Shown here: in pieces, positions 26,556-35,997 of the stretch
Numbering within the stretch: the stretch's first letter is position 1
Layout of the letters: every line of letters begins with the position of its first letter
Assembly: GCA_937927835.1 (NCBI GenBank)
Contig: CALGJS010000102.1
Location: 1 to 38,195 of the forward strand
DNA length: 38,195 nt
Direction: 5' to 3'
Source of the DNA: an uncultured Saprospiraceae bacterium
GTDB lineage: Bacteria > Bacteroidota > Bacteroidia > Chitinophagales > Saprospiraceae
Position numbers and translations under genes: made by a program
The notes under the pieces: model-generated
The model's database searches: none
The model's input: the letters and a program-made list of their open reading frames with translations, nothing else
What the model was told of the DNA's origin: nothing

Positions 26556-27761
26556 ATGATCGGAGGCTACAAAATATTAACGGTTACTCACCACAACGTC
26601 AAACTAAACACGTTGGGACAATATGCATTCTCTTGCGAGGATACAGCCTTGCCTGCTCACTTATTTTCTCTAAAAGAACATGCGGAGATAGATGAAATCA
26701 TGTATTTGTCTACATGTAATCGGATCATGTATTTTTTCTATACTGATCAAAAAATAGACACTCCTTTTATCACTTCTTTTTTTCAACATGTCAATAATTC
26801 AGTTGACTTGACCACTCTGGAGCAAGTTTCTCAATATGAAGGACGAGAGGCTTTAAATCATCTATTCGAAGTCGCTGCTTCTATGAATTCTTTAGTAGTA
26901 GGAGAGCGAGAAATTCTTCGACAACTACGAGAATCTTACCAAAAATGCTACGACCTAAAACTAACGGGAGATCATATTCGAATTGCGATGACCGCAGCAG
27001 TGGAAGGTGCTAAAGAAATTTACGCACGGACACGTATTGGAGAAAAACCAGTTTCTATTGTTTCTTTGGCCATCCAAAAACTACTCAGTCATAAAGTCGC
27101 TCGTAACGCTAGGATATTATTGGTCGGTGCAGGACAGACGAATACTTTGGTTGTAAAATTTTTACGCAAGCATGAATTTAAAAACATTACCATTTTTAAC
27201 CGTAGTTTAGATCGAGCTAAAAATTTGGCTGCTATGATCAAAGGTCGAGGTGCGGCTTTAAAAGACTTGCCCGATTATCAAGAGGGATTTGATGTGATGA
27301 TTATTTGCACAGGTGCTACTGGGGCATTGGTGAATTCAACATTATACAATCAATTACTTCAAGGAGAGACAGATACAAAACTCCTGATTGATTTGGCAAT
27401 CCCTAATAATATCGATCGTGAAGTAGTCAATGAATTTAATGTACAATACATCGAAATTGAAGATTTACGTAATCTCGCTAAAGAGAATCTTAGCTTCCGC
27501 CAAAACGAAGTTGTAAAAGGAAGAAAGATGTTGAAAAGAAAAATCAACGCTTTCACTGAATTACATCGACAACGGCAGATCATTAAAGCGATGAAAAATG
27601 TGCCGATCGAAATAAAAGCGGTAAAATCTCATGCTATCAATAAAGTCTTTAAAAAGGACTTAGAAAATCTAGATGAAGATACCAAAGAGTTAATCAACCG
27701 GATGATGGACTATATGGAAAAGCAGTGCATCGGCATTCCAATGAAAGCGGTTAAACAATAG
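26556..27761 (+). CDS. hemA: Glutamyl-tRNA reductase
   Basis: MYLSTCNRIMYFFYTD, EGREALNHLFEVAASMNSLVVGEREILRQLRESYQ, NAR ILLVGAGQTNTLVVKFLRKHEFKNITIFNRSLDRA. Confidence 0.93.
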   Translation: MIGGYKILTVTHHNVKLNTLGQYAFSCEDTALPAHLFSLKEHAEIDEIMYLSTCNRIMYFFYTDQKIDTPFITSFFQHVNNSVDLTTLEQVSQYEGREALNHLFEVAASMNSLVVGEREILRQLRESYQKCYDLKLTGDHIRIAMTAAVEGAKEIYARTRIGEKPVSIVSLAIQKLLSHKVARNARILLVGAGQTNTLVVKFLRKHEFKNITIFNRSLDRAKNLAAMIKGRGAALKDLPDYQEGFDVMIICTGATGALVNSTLYNQLLQGETDTKLLIDLAIPNNIDREVVNEFNVQYIEIEDLRNLAKENLSFRQNEVVKGRKMLKRKINAFTELHRQRQIIKAMKNVPIEIKAVKSHAINKVFKKDLENLDEDTKELINRMMDYMEKQCIGIPMKAVKQ

Positions 27762-27762
27762 A

Positions 27763-29310
27763 TCATTGATTTTCTTTTAATGCTTTTTCGACTTTATAGC
27801 GCAGTTCTAGACTTGTCAAACTCCCCGAGATATCTCTTTCCCAACCACTCCAAACGGGTAAATGTTCCGGCCAACCTCTACTGATTTTAGGATATAAATA
27901 CGCAGGTACTCGCAAGCCAGCAATACTTAAAATTCTACGAATATGCCAGTCTCCCCAATGGGTAGCTTCAGAAGAATTTAGCCAAGATTTTAATCGATCA
28001 AAAAAGGTAAGTGATAAGTCTTCTTGCCATTCATGTTTTCCTTGTTGTAATAAAAAATCTAGTGGTGTATTTTCAGCGGGTAGAAATTTAATATCCTTAA
28101 ATTCGGATAGCGTCAGTCGATTGTAAGCCTCTTGATTGAGCACAGCAATGAGTTGTAAAGGCGCAAAATCTTGCCATAGTTTATCTTCTTTTTTAGTAAG
28201 CCAGAGTTCTAAAATTAATAGACTCCATTCTTTATTGTTATGATGAACTGCTGCATTTGAAACGGAACTTAATACTAGGTAAGCATACGCGTTCTCGATA
28301 AATAGTGGAAGCAATTTTAAAGGACTTAATCCAGTGAGTTCGTTCCAATAATCTAATGGCAATTTATTAATCATCTGCGCTAACTGACTCGCTTTATTGC
28401 CGCTTCGATATAGTTGTAGACTCGCTTTTATTCCATCTTTTATCATGGTATCATCTACTCCTTTAGGAAGCTTGATTTCTAGAGTAGGTTGCTTATTAAT
28501 TTTTTTAACAGTGATTAGTTTTTTTAATCTAATAAGCATTCTCTGATTAAAAGAGGAAGTTGGAATTTTAGAGAGTAAGTTGGCGGCCTTTTCACGGATA
28601 TTTTTTTGTTTATTCTCTAAGAGAGCAGAAAGGAAAGCATCATCCCCCTTTGATAAGCCAATTTCTAGAATATCTAATAATTTTTTTCTAGTAGTCGTAT
28701 TCTCTTGTGACCAAGTTTCTTCTAGAAGGGTAAGTGCCGCAGTAGGATCGATAGATCTTTGATGACGTAAATAAGCTGCTCTTTCTTTTGTATTGCCAGT
28801 TTCCCAATCATCTAAGGTTGGCGTATAACCTAACGTTGCCCAGCTAGGATTTTGGGCCATCAGCCAGCGACCTCGGCCACTAAGTGCAGGATTAAGCGCT
28901 TCCCAAATACTTGGGGTTTTAATCGCTTTGTCTAAAATGAGTGGAAGCGATTCTGGTGGTAACGATTTATTATATTTTTTTAAAGTAGTGAGAAACTCTG
29001 CTAAGATAGATAGATCGTTTCTCCTTAATATCATATTCAAATACTGGATGGCTCTTTTACTGCAAATGTTTGTTTGGTGCTTTTCAGTAGTAGTAGGGAG
29101 ATCTCCTTCAAAATCTTTTGGTTGAATACCTGCTTTCCTCATCATACTCATAGTAGCTGCAGCTTTCAAAATCAGTCGAGCAGGATCCTCATCTTTGATC
29201 CCCATCCCTTCTAATTCCTGAGACATCTCCTCAGAAATCTTACTGCGATCTGTCCCAATTAATCCTATTTTTACAAGTGTTTTCCAGTTCATTAATTTAT
29301 TTAATGGCAC
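27763..29310 (-). CDS. DUF5691-like protein
   Basis: Sequence MNWKTLVKIGLIGTDRSK...AYLRHQRSIDPTAALTLLEETWSQENTTTRKKLLDILEIGLSKGDDAFLSALLENKQKNIREKAANLLSKIP resembles DUF5691. Confidence 0.65.
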   Translation of the reverse strand: MPLNKLMNWKTLVKIGLIGTDRSKISEEMSQELEGMGIKDEDPARLILKAAATMSMMRKAGIQPKDFEGDLPTTTEKHQTNICSKRAIQYLNMILRRNDLSILAEFLTTLKKYNKSLPPESLPLILDKAIKTPSIWEALNPALSGRGRWLMAQNPSWATLGYTPTLDDWETGNTKERAAYLRHQRSIDPTAALTLLEETWSQENTTTRKKLLDILEIGLSKGDDAFLSALLENKQKNIREKAANLLSKIPTSSFNQRMLIRLKKLITVKKINKQPTLEIKLPKGVDDTMIKDGIKASLQLYRSGNKASQLAQMINKLPLDYWNELTGLSPLKLLPLFIENAYAYLVLSSVSNAAVHHNNKEWSLLILELWLTKKEDKLWQDFAPLQLIAVLNQEAYNRLTLSEFKDIKFLPAENTPLDFLLQQGKHEWQEDLSLTFFDRLKSWLNSSEATHWGDWHIRRILSIAGLRVPAYLYPKISRGWPEHLPVWSGWERDISGSLTSLELRYKVEKALKENQ

Positions 29311-29410
29311 TAAAATAATTAAAATTTTGTGTTTTTACAACAAAATGTTTATATTTGTTTTGGTGGATATTCTATTCAGAATAGAAGGAGCATTAAAAAA
29401 TAATAAATTC

Positions 29411-29703
29411 TTATCCACATTACTAACATTTTTTTGATCAAATTTACAGAATTAAAAATGACCAAATTTATTCTTTCTATTTTATTAGAAATTTCAAAAA
29501 ATTGGGTATGAAAATTAATCTATTCTTTTAATTAAATGGTTATATACTATTCTTTTATAAAGAATTTTTAAATAAATATAATTTTAATTGTATGCTTAAG
29601 TTCACACTCTGTTTTACACTAAAATGACAGAGTTTAATGGCTTTTGCACAGAGTTATCCACACTGTTTTGAAAGTTATCCACAATTGCTCAATCTTGTCC
29701 ACA
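29411..29703. other. Candidate oriC: cluster of DnaA-box-like 9-mers in AT-rich intergenic DNA
   Basis: TTATCCACA at 29411-29419, 29654-29662 and 29675-29683; TTGTCCACA at 29695-29703. Confidence 0.6.
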
Positions 29704-29736
29704 AATTTTAGAAAAAAAATCCTGCTACGTAAAGAT

Positions 29737-29744
29737 TAGCTTTG
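29737..29744 (+). promoter_or_regulatory. Candidate dnaB -7 element TAGCTTTG
   Basis: Matches TAnnTTTG; 39 nt before dnaB ATG and just downstream of the last DnaA box. Confidence 0.4.
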
Positions 29745-29783
29745 CTATAGTATATTTTTCAAGAACGTTATTAACCATCAAAA

Positions 29784-32576
29784 ATGTCTGACAAATACGA
29801 TCCATCCAAGAAAAAAGACAATTACCGAGGTAATAATAAAAAGAAAGAAAATCAGCTTTCTAATTATGTCTTTGGAAAGGTCCAACCGCAGGCCTTACCA
29901 CTCGAAGAAGCAGTCTTGGGAGCAGTCATGCTTGACAAGGATGCACTCTCTATTGTATTGGATATTTTACGACCCGAAAGTTTTTATGCAGATGCACACA
30001 CCTTGATCTACAAAGCCATGTTGCGCCTTTTTGAAAAGACACAACCTGTCGATTTATTAACCGTTACCGAGGAACTCAAAAAGTCTGGCGATATAGACAA
30101 AGCTGGTGGCCCATATTATTTAGTAGAACTAACCAACAGAGTGGCTTCTGCTGCCAATATCGAATACCACGCGAGAATCATCGCACAAAAACACATCCAG
30201 CGAGAACTGATTACCGTTTCTACTAAAATTATCCGAGATGCTTATGAAGATACCACAGATGTTTTTAGTCTACTTGACGAAGCAGAACAGGGACTTTTTA
30301 ATATTACTCAGCAAAACTTAAGTCGTGGATACGAAAGTATGGGATCTCTAGCGGCGAAAGCGCTCAAGCAATTGGAGGAGATGTCACAAAAGGAAGAAGG
30401 ACTCACAGGAGTACCGACTGGTTTTACCGAACTAGATCGGCTAACCTCCGGCTGGCAGCCTTCTGATATGATCATTGTCGCGGCTCGTCCAGGTATGGGT
30501 AAAACGAGTTACACATTAGCCTTAGCACGAAATGCAGCAGTAGATTTTAATAAACCTGTAGCGATATTTTCGCTGGAGATGTCCAATCTTCAATTAGTCC
30601 AAAGATTGATTTCGATGGAGGCTGAAATTTCAGGTAGCAAGCTTCGCTCGGGACAACTAGAAGATTACGAATGGCAACAATTGCAAAGTGCTATCGAGAA
30701 AATGTCAGAGGTTCCTATCTTTATTGATGATACACCGGGAATCAATATTTTCGAATTGCGAGCAAAATGCCGACGTTTGAAGATGCAACATGATATACAA
30801 ATGGTCATTATCGATTACCTTCAATTGATGACAGGAGGAGGAGAAAATAAAGGGAATCGTGAACAAGAAATTAGTATGATCTCTCGTTCGCTTAAGGCCT
30901 TGGCCAAGGAGTTGAGCGTACCAGTAATTGCACTGTCTCAGTTAAGTCGTGCGGTGGAAACTAGAGGAGGTTCGAAGCGACCGATGTTGTCGGATCTTCG
31001 GGAATGTATTACTGGAGACAGCTTAATATATATGGCAGATTCAGGTGATTATCAGAGAGTGGATAGTTTAGTAGGTAAAAGTGGTTTTCAAGTACAAGCG
31101 ATGAATGAGCAATTTAAATTGGAGCCTGCTACTTGTTTAGACGTTTGGGAGACAGGGGACAAGGAAGTATATGAAGTAGAAACACAATCAGGCATAAAAA
31201 TAAAGGCTAGTTTAAATCATCCATTCTATAGTATTAATGGTTGGCAACAACTAGTCGATTTAAAGGCTGGTGATTATATTGCTTCTAGTAGAGTAATTGA
31301 CAGTCCTGCGAGCAGTGATTTGAAAAATGAAGAAATAATTTTATTGGCGCATATGATAGGAGATGGTTGCTACGTGGAAAGACAACCTATTCATTATACA
31401 AGCCAAGAACAAGAATCTCTTGATATAGTAGCTAATGCTGCCGAAAAACTTTGGAATATTAAAGGTCGATTGGTGAAAGACCCTTCGTCTAAGGCTTGTT
31501 ACCATCTTTACTTGCCTTCTCCCTATCATTTAACTCATGGTGTAAGACATCCGTTTTCTAATTTATTATTGAAGGTTGGATTACAAAAAGCTCGTTCATT
31601 TGAAAAAACGGTTCCATCTTTAATTTTTAAAAGTTCTAAAAAACAAATTGCGCTATTCTTAAAGCATATATGGTCAACGGATGGAGGTGTTTTTATAAGA
31701 AAAGGAAAGGGAGCTTCGAAAGTTCATTACGCTTCAAATTCCTTTGAATTAATTACAGGGATAAAATCATTACTATTAAGATTTGGTATTCAAAGTAGTA
31801 TTCAAAAAACACAAAAACTTAATTATAAACCAGGTTATAATCTTAGTGTTACTGGTAAAAAAGATATTCTTCTTTTTGCTAAATATGTAGGCATTTTTGG
31901 TAGCAAATCTAAAATTCTTGATCAATTGGTTGATCTATTTCAGGATGTTAGACACAATACAAATACAGATGTCATTCCTAAAGATATTTGGGAAACGGTA
32001 AAGGTTGAGAGAAAGAAAGCAGGCTTTACAGAAAGATCATTTCAAGCGGCTATTGATACTAACTATTGTGGTACAGCTTTATATAAAAGTAATATTTCAA
32101 GAGAAAGACTTTCTAGAGTATCTAATGTATTAGAAAACGCTGAGTTATCTCAATTGGCAGGTAGTGATTTGAAATGGGAAAAGATAAAATCAATTACCCA
32201 TATTGGTACAGAGAAAACTTATGATTTGCACGTGGAAGGTTTACATAATTTTGTTGCCAATAATTTCATTGTACATAACAGCGGAGCGATCGAGCAAGAT
32301 GCGGATATCGTTTCCTTCATTTATCGTCCCGAATACTATCAAATTTTGGAAGATGAAGAAGGGCAGTCTCTAAAAGGAGTAGCCGAAATCATCGTAGCCA
32401 AACACCGTAATGGTGCCCTAGCAACAGTAAAACTTAAATTTACAGATCGGTTTGCGAAATTTAGTGATTTAGATGATCCTGACTTTAGTGGACTGGTTGA
32501 CGATGCTGGTGCTGGTGCCAATCCCGCCATCATTACCCGTTCTTCAAAAATGAACAACGACGATATTCCATTTTAA
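29784..32576 (+). CDS. dnaB: Replicative DNA helicase DnaB containing an intein
   Basis: N-domain LPLEEAVLGAVMLDKDAL, Walker A ARPGMGKTSY, IDYLQLMTGGG, then LSDLRE | intein | SGAIEQDADIVSFIYRPEYY. Confidence 0.97.
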   Translation: MSDKYDPSKKKDNYRGNNKKKENQLSNYVFGKVQPQALPLEEAVLGAVMLDKDALSIVLDILRPESFYADAHTLIYKAMLRLFEKTQPVDLLTVTEELKKSGDIDKAGGPYYLVELTNRVASAANIEYHARIIAQKHIQRELITVSTKIIRDAYEDTTDVFSLLDEAEQGLFNITQQNLSRGYESMGSLAAKALKQLEEMSQKEEGLTGVPTGFTELDRLTSGWQPSDMIIVAARPGMGKTSYTLALARNAAVDFNKPVAIFSLEMSNLQLVQRLISMEAEISGSKLRSGQLEDYEWQQLQSAIEKMSEVPIFIDDTPGINIFELRAKCRRLKMQHDIQMVIIDYLQLMTGGGENKGNREQEISMISRSLKALAKELSVPVIALSQLSRAVETRGGSKRPMLSDLRECITGDSLIYMADSGDYQRVDSLVGKSGFQVQAMNEQFKLEPATCLDVWETGDKEVYEVETQSGIKIKASLNHPFYSINGWQQLVDLKAGDYIASSRVIDSPASSDLKNEEIILLAHMIGDGCYVERQPIHYTSQEQESLDIVANAAEKLWNIKGRLVKDPSSKACYHLYLPSPYHLTHGVRHPFSNLLLKVGLQKARSFEKTVPSLIFKSSKKQIALFLKHIWSTDGGVFIRKGKGASKVHYASNSFELITGIKSLLLRFGIQSSIQKTQKLNYKPGYNLSVTGKKDILLFAKYVGIFGSKSKILDQLVDLFQDVRHNTNTDVIPKDIWETVKVERKKAGFTERSFQAAIDTNYCGTALYKSNISRERLSRVSNVLENAELSQLAGSDLKWEKIKSITHIGTEKTYDLHVEGLHNFVANNFIVHNSGAIEQDADIVSFIYRPEYYQILEDEEGQSLKGVAEIIVAKHRNGALATVKLKFTDRFAKFSDLDDPDFSGLVDDAGAGANPAIITRSSKMNNDDIPF
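31005..32279 (+). mobile_element. Intein (425 aa) with LAGLIDADG-type homing endonuclease inside DnaB
   Basis: Block A CITGDSLIYMADSG, block B IKASLNHPFYSINGWQQLVDL, endonuclease motifs LLAHMIGDGCY and FLKHIWSTDGGVF, block F/G TYDLHVEGLHNFVANNFIVHN followed by Ser. Confidence 0.95.
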
Positions 32577-32610
32577 TAAAAGAGGATAAACAACTTCATA
32601 ATTTTAGATT

Positions 32611-33408
32611 TTGAAAAAAAAAGATAACCCCAATAATTCTCCTTTCGCTAACAAACGGAAACCAAAACTTCCACCACCACCTCCTGCTCAAGAAGAAAGC
32701 ATGCGTCTCAATAAATACGTAGCGCATTGTGGAGTAGCAGCTCGACGTAAAGCCTCCGAATATATTATGGATGGTTTAGTAAAAGTAAATGGTGAAGTAG
32801 TTAAAGAACCAGGACATCGGGTCAAACCAACAGATAAAGTCACTTACCGCAATCAACCAATCGAACCAGAAACACAGCGGATTTATATTTTACTTAACAA
32901 ACCTAAAAATACCGTAACAACCGTAAGCGATGAAAAAAATCGCCGTACCGTTATGGATTTAATGGATCCTACAATTAAACTTCGAATCTACCCAGTAGGT
33001 AGATTGGATCGAGAAACGACAGGCCTTTTACTCTTAACCAACGACGGTGATTTGGCTAAAAAACTTTCTCACCCTAGCCACGAAGTCACTAAGATTTATC
33101 ATGTCGTACTTGACAAACCTATCACGAAAGAACACCTAAAAGAGATTCGAGATGGCTTAACTTTGGAAGATGGACTAGCTCCGGTAGATAAGGTTTCCTA
33201 TGTAAAAGATAAGGGTGAAAACGAAGTTGGGATTGAAATTCATATTGGACGAAATCGAATCGTTCGCCGAATCTTTAAGCATCTAGGCTACCATGTCGTT
33301 CGTTTGGATCGGACCTACTATGCTGGTCTGACTAAAAAAGATATTCCTCGTGGAAAATATAGATTATTGAACGATCGAGAGGTTTTAATGCTAAAGCATT
33401 TTGTCTAG
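32611..33408 (+). CDS. rluB: RsuA/RluB-family pseudouridine synthase (TTG start)
   Basis: S4 domain MRLNKYVAHCGVAARRKASEYIMDGLVKVNG; catalytic PVGRLDRETTGLLLLTNDGDLAKKLSHPSHEVTKIYHV. Confidence 0.9.
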   Translation: MKKKDNPNNSPFANKRKPKLPPPPPAQEESMRLNKYVAHCGVAARRKASEYIMDGLVKVNGEVVKEPGHRVKPTDKVTYRNQPIEPETQRIYILLNKPKNTVTTVSDEKNRRTVMDLMDPTIKLRIYPVGRLDRETTGLLLLTNDGDLAKKLSHPSHEVTKIYHVVLDKPITKEHLKEIRDGLTLEDGLAPVDKVSYVKDKGENEVGIEIHIGRNRIVRRIFKHLGYHVVRLDRTYYAGLTKKDIPRGKYRLLNDREVLMLKHFV

Positions 33409-33474
33409 ATTTTACTAGATTCCTTTTAATTTTAAATCACTTCTAATATTATTATCCCTTATCTTTACGTTTAA

Positions 33475-33632
33475 AGCTTGTCTAAACTTCCATGTAATTG
33501 GCTGCAATTGGCAAATCTTACCCTGTATTTCGTTAAAAAACCTCGCCGATGCTTAGGCATCGCCTGTATTTTTTGCCTTATTCAGAATAGAATTTCCTCA
33601 ATTCCGCACAATCATGAAAATTTGGTCAAGCT
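33475..33632. repeat. Long copy (158 bp) of the TIR-bearing intergenic repeat, MITE-like
   Basis: agcttgtctaaacttccat...gaaaatttggtcaagct with imperfect terminal inverted repeats; ends align with the reverse complement of 26451..26521. Confidence 0.8.
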
Positions 33633-33709
33633 CTTAAGGAGTCACAGCTAAGCGTTAGAAATAAGAATCTAGTCGCTTTTCTGAGTATTTTTTTATAAAA
33701 CTTACATTC

Positions 33710-35227
33710 ATGAAAAACGGTAAAAACCTGATGCTTTTTCTATGCTTTAGCCTAATTGGTATGGCATTGACGGCACAAGATTCGACAACGGAGTATGATT
33801 ATACAGTACATGTTGGCGCATTTTTTAAACCTAAAATGGAGGATTTTGATCGCGTTCAGTCACTCGGATTTATGTATGCCGAAGCTGCTGAACAAAATTT
33901 GACTAGAATCTATCTTGGTCGTTACCCCAACGAAACAGTTGCTTATAAAACCCTCGGACAAATTAAAAACAGTGGATATCCAGATGCTTTTGTCACTCGT
34001 AAAAGAATAGACCCGAATGCTATAACGTATAGTATTTATTTAGGGACAGAGCGCCTAAACGGACCAGTGAACTGGGCGGATTATAATCGAGCTGGAAAAT
34101 TATACGCACTTATCAATAATGGTCTAATTGAAATTTATGCTGGACAACATGACACGGCTGACGAAGCCAATCGCATCTTGGCGGCTACCCGAAAAATTGG
34201 ATTAGTCAATGCAGAAGTTAAATCTATTAATCCTGGTCATTTGCGAAAGGTCACAGAATTTGAAGCAGGTATTCCTATCAAAAATATTGTGCTTGCACCA
34301 GTAGAACAGATTATTCAAGTACAAGAAGTGCTAACTGAAAGAGGACCGGCTGAAGTAAAAAGAGGTCCTAACCTCATGGTGGTGAAAAATACCAATATCA
34401 ATACCGCTCCTTCTACAACGCCGCCGACTACAACTACGACCCCTGAAACCTATGATAATGTTGCGAACAAACGCATCGAAGTAGAACCAGAAACGACGGA
34501 TAAAGTACCGACTCCACCTGCTCGAGTTCCAGCGGAAAAAACAGAAGATGTTTTAACGGAAAAAACGGTCAGTACACCTAAAGCTAAAAGAAGCACAGTA
34601 GCGGTTCCAAAAATTCGTCCTCAATCAAAAAGAACTTCTGTGCTGAAACTACAAACCTTATTAAAAGAGGAAAAACTGTATGCTAAAAGCTTAGATGGAT
34701 TTTATGGAAAAGGAACTGCGCAGAGCTGGCACGCCCTACTAACCCAAAATACTAAATTCCGAAAATACCTTACCTATAATGATTGTAATATTACATTACA
34801 ATCTAAAGGCGGAACTGATCCTGATAAGGATTATTCTAAAAATGCAGACCCACTTTTTGATTGGGAAGAGCTAAATCTATTGCGTCAAATTACCAACGAA
34901 CTTTGTGCAGAAGACCCAACAGAGACTGAACTTGAAACAGCTGCGACTCAACGAGCTACCATATTATTGTCTCCACAAAAATTAACGGATGAGCAACGAA
35001 CAGAAGTCCTTATTTGGAACCAAGAATTTTGGGAGGAGATTGCACTATGGAGTGAAAAAGCTGCGATCTTGAAAAAATGGAGTTTACCACTCAAAGCATC
35101 ATACCTTCAATCTCAAATTCGATTGGAAGACTATTTTATGGACAAAGGAAGGTCTCCTCAAGAAGCAACTGGACAAGCCATCTATGTTTTGAAAACAATG
35201 ATAGAACCATATTTAAAAAATTTATAG
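33710..35227 (+). CDS. Secreted protein with SPOR-like repeats and possible peptidoglycan-binding-like segment
   Basis: Signal peptide; YDYTVHVGAFFKPKMEDFDRV...GRYPNETVAYKTLGQIKNSGYPDAFV; TLLKEEKLYAKSLDGFYGKGTAQSWHALL. Confidence 0.65.
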   Translation: MKNGKNLMLFLCFSLIGMALTAQDSTTEYDYTVHVGAFFKPKMEDFDRVQSLGFMYAEAAEQNLTRIYLGRYPNETVAYKTLGQIKNSGYPDAFVTRKRIDPNAITYSIYLGTERLNGPVNWADYNRAGKLYALINNGLIEIYAGQHDTADEANRILAATRKIGLVNAEVKSINPGHLRKVTEFEAGIPIKNIVLAPVEQIIQVQEVLTERGPAEVKRGPNLMVVKNTNINTAPSTTPPTTTTTPETYDNVANKRIEVEPETTDKVPTPPARVPAEKTEDVLTEKTVSTPKAKRSTVAVPKIRPQSKRTSVLKLQTLLKEEKLYAKSLDGFYGKGTAQSWHALLTQNTKFRKYLTYNDCNITLQSKGGTDPDKDYSKNADPLFDWEELNLLRQITNELCAEDPTETELETAATQRATILLSPQKLTDEQRTEVLIWNQEFWEEIALWSEKAAILKKWSLPLKASYLQSQIRLEDYFMDKGRSPQEATGQAIYVLKTMIEPYLKNL

Positions 35228-35268
35228 TCTCTTATGAGAAAATAGATACCTCTTTGGATTTGAATCCT

Positions 35269-35310
35269 CTAAAAAAGCCGAACCTGAGTAATCAGCTTCG
35301 GCTTTTTTAG
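35269..35310. terminator. Bidirectional rho-independent terminator between convergent genes
   Basis: ctaaaaaagccgaacctga gtaa tcagcttcggcttttttag. Confidence 0.93.
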
Positions 35311-35360
35311 TATTAATCTAATATGCTTTTTAAGGTTTATTATTTAATTTGTCCATGTAC

Positions 35361-35870
35361 TTATAATACACCAAGCGTAAAATCCAATTGCATAGGAATA
35401 TTTTGAGTCGCAGATCGGCGAGGACGAATTTTTACAATGATTCCAAATGTCTCCCCCTCCAAATGTCTGGAGACATCTGGGATACTAGGATTTAAAACAA
35501 TAGCTTCACCAGTATCTTCTCTTACTTGTTCTCGATATAAGATTTCTGTTGCATCCTCCATATTATCTGAAAAAATTTCGATAGTGATTTCTTGAATGAA
35601 ATCTAAATTTATTCCAGAAAAAATAGTAGAAAGACGTCCTGATTTTCCGACAATCTTTTCCACTTCTTCTTCCGTGACATTAGCTGCACCTAATCTTGCG
35701 AGTCGTTCATTTGGGATATCCTCAATAGTTAATTCCCAGATGGTAAAAGGGTTCAGCCCTACAGGTATTTCAAATTGGGTGGCATGTGGTAAATCTGCGA
35801 TAGTCACTAATTCTTTTCCACAATTATTAAATACAAAAGATAATAATAACAAGAGACTAATTTTTTTCAT
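35361..35870 (-). CDS. Hypothetical lipoprotein
   Basis: MKKISLLLLLSFVFNNCGKE lipobox; no family recognised. Confidence 0.7.
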   Translation of the reverse strand: MKKISLLLLLSFVFNNCGKELVTIADLPHATQFEIPVGLNPFTIWELTIEDIPNERLARLGAANVTEEEVEKIVGKSGRLSTIFSGINLDFIQEITIEIFSDNMEDATEILYREQVREDTGEAIVLNPSIPDVSRHLEGETFGIIVKIRPRRSATQNIPMQLDFTLGVL

Positions 35871-35997
35871 GATAGAATTTTTTATTAAATAGCTTCAATA
35901 GATAGACGAATGTAAATTTAGTTAGAATACTATCCCTAAAACGTAATTTAAATAATTATATTTACGAAACGACTAAAAATTTTTAAAACATAAACCA

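Noticed and set aside
31005-32279. Insertion in dnaB considered as a group I intron or IS
   Set aside because: Frame is continuous through the insertion and all intein splicing blocks are present.
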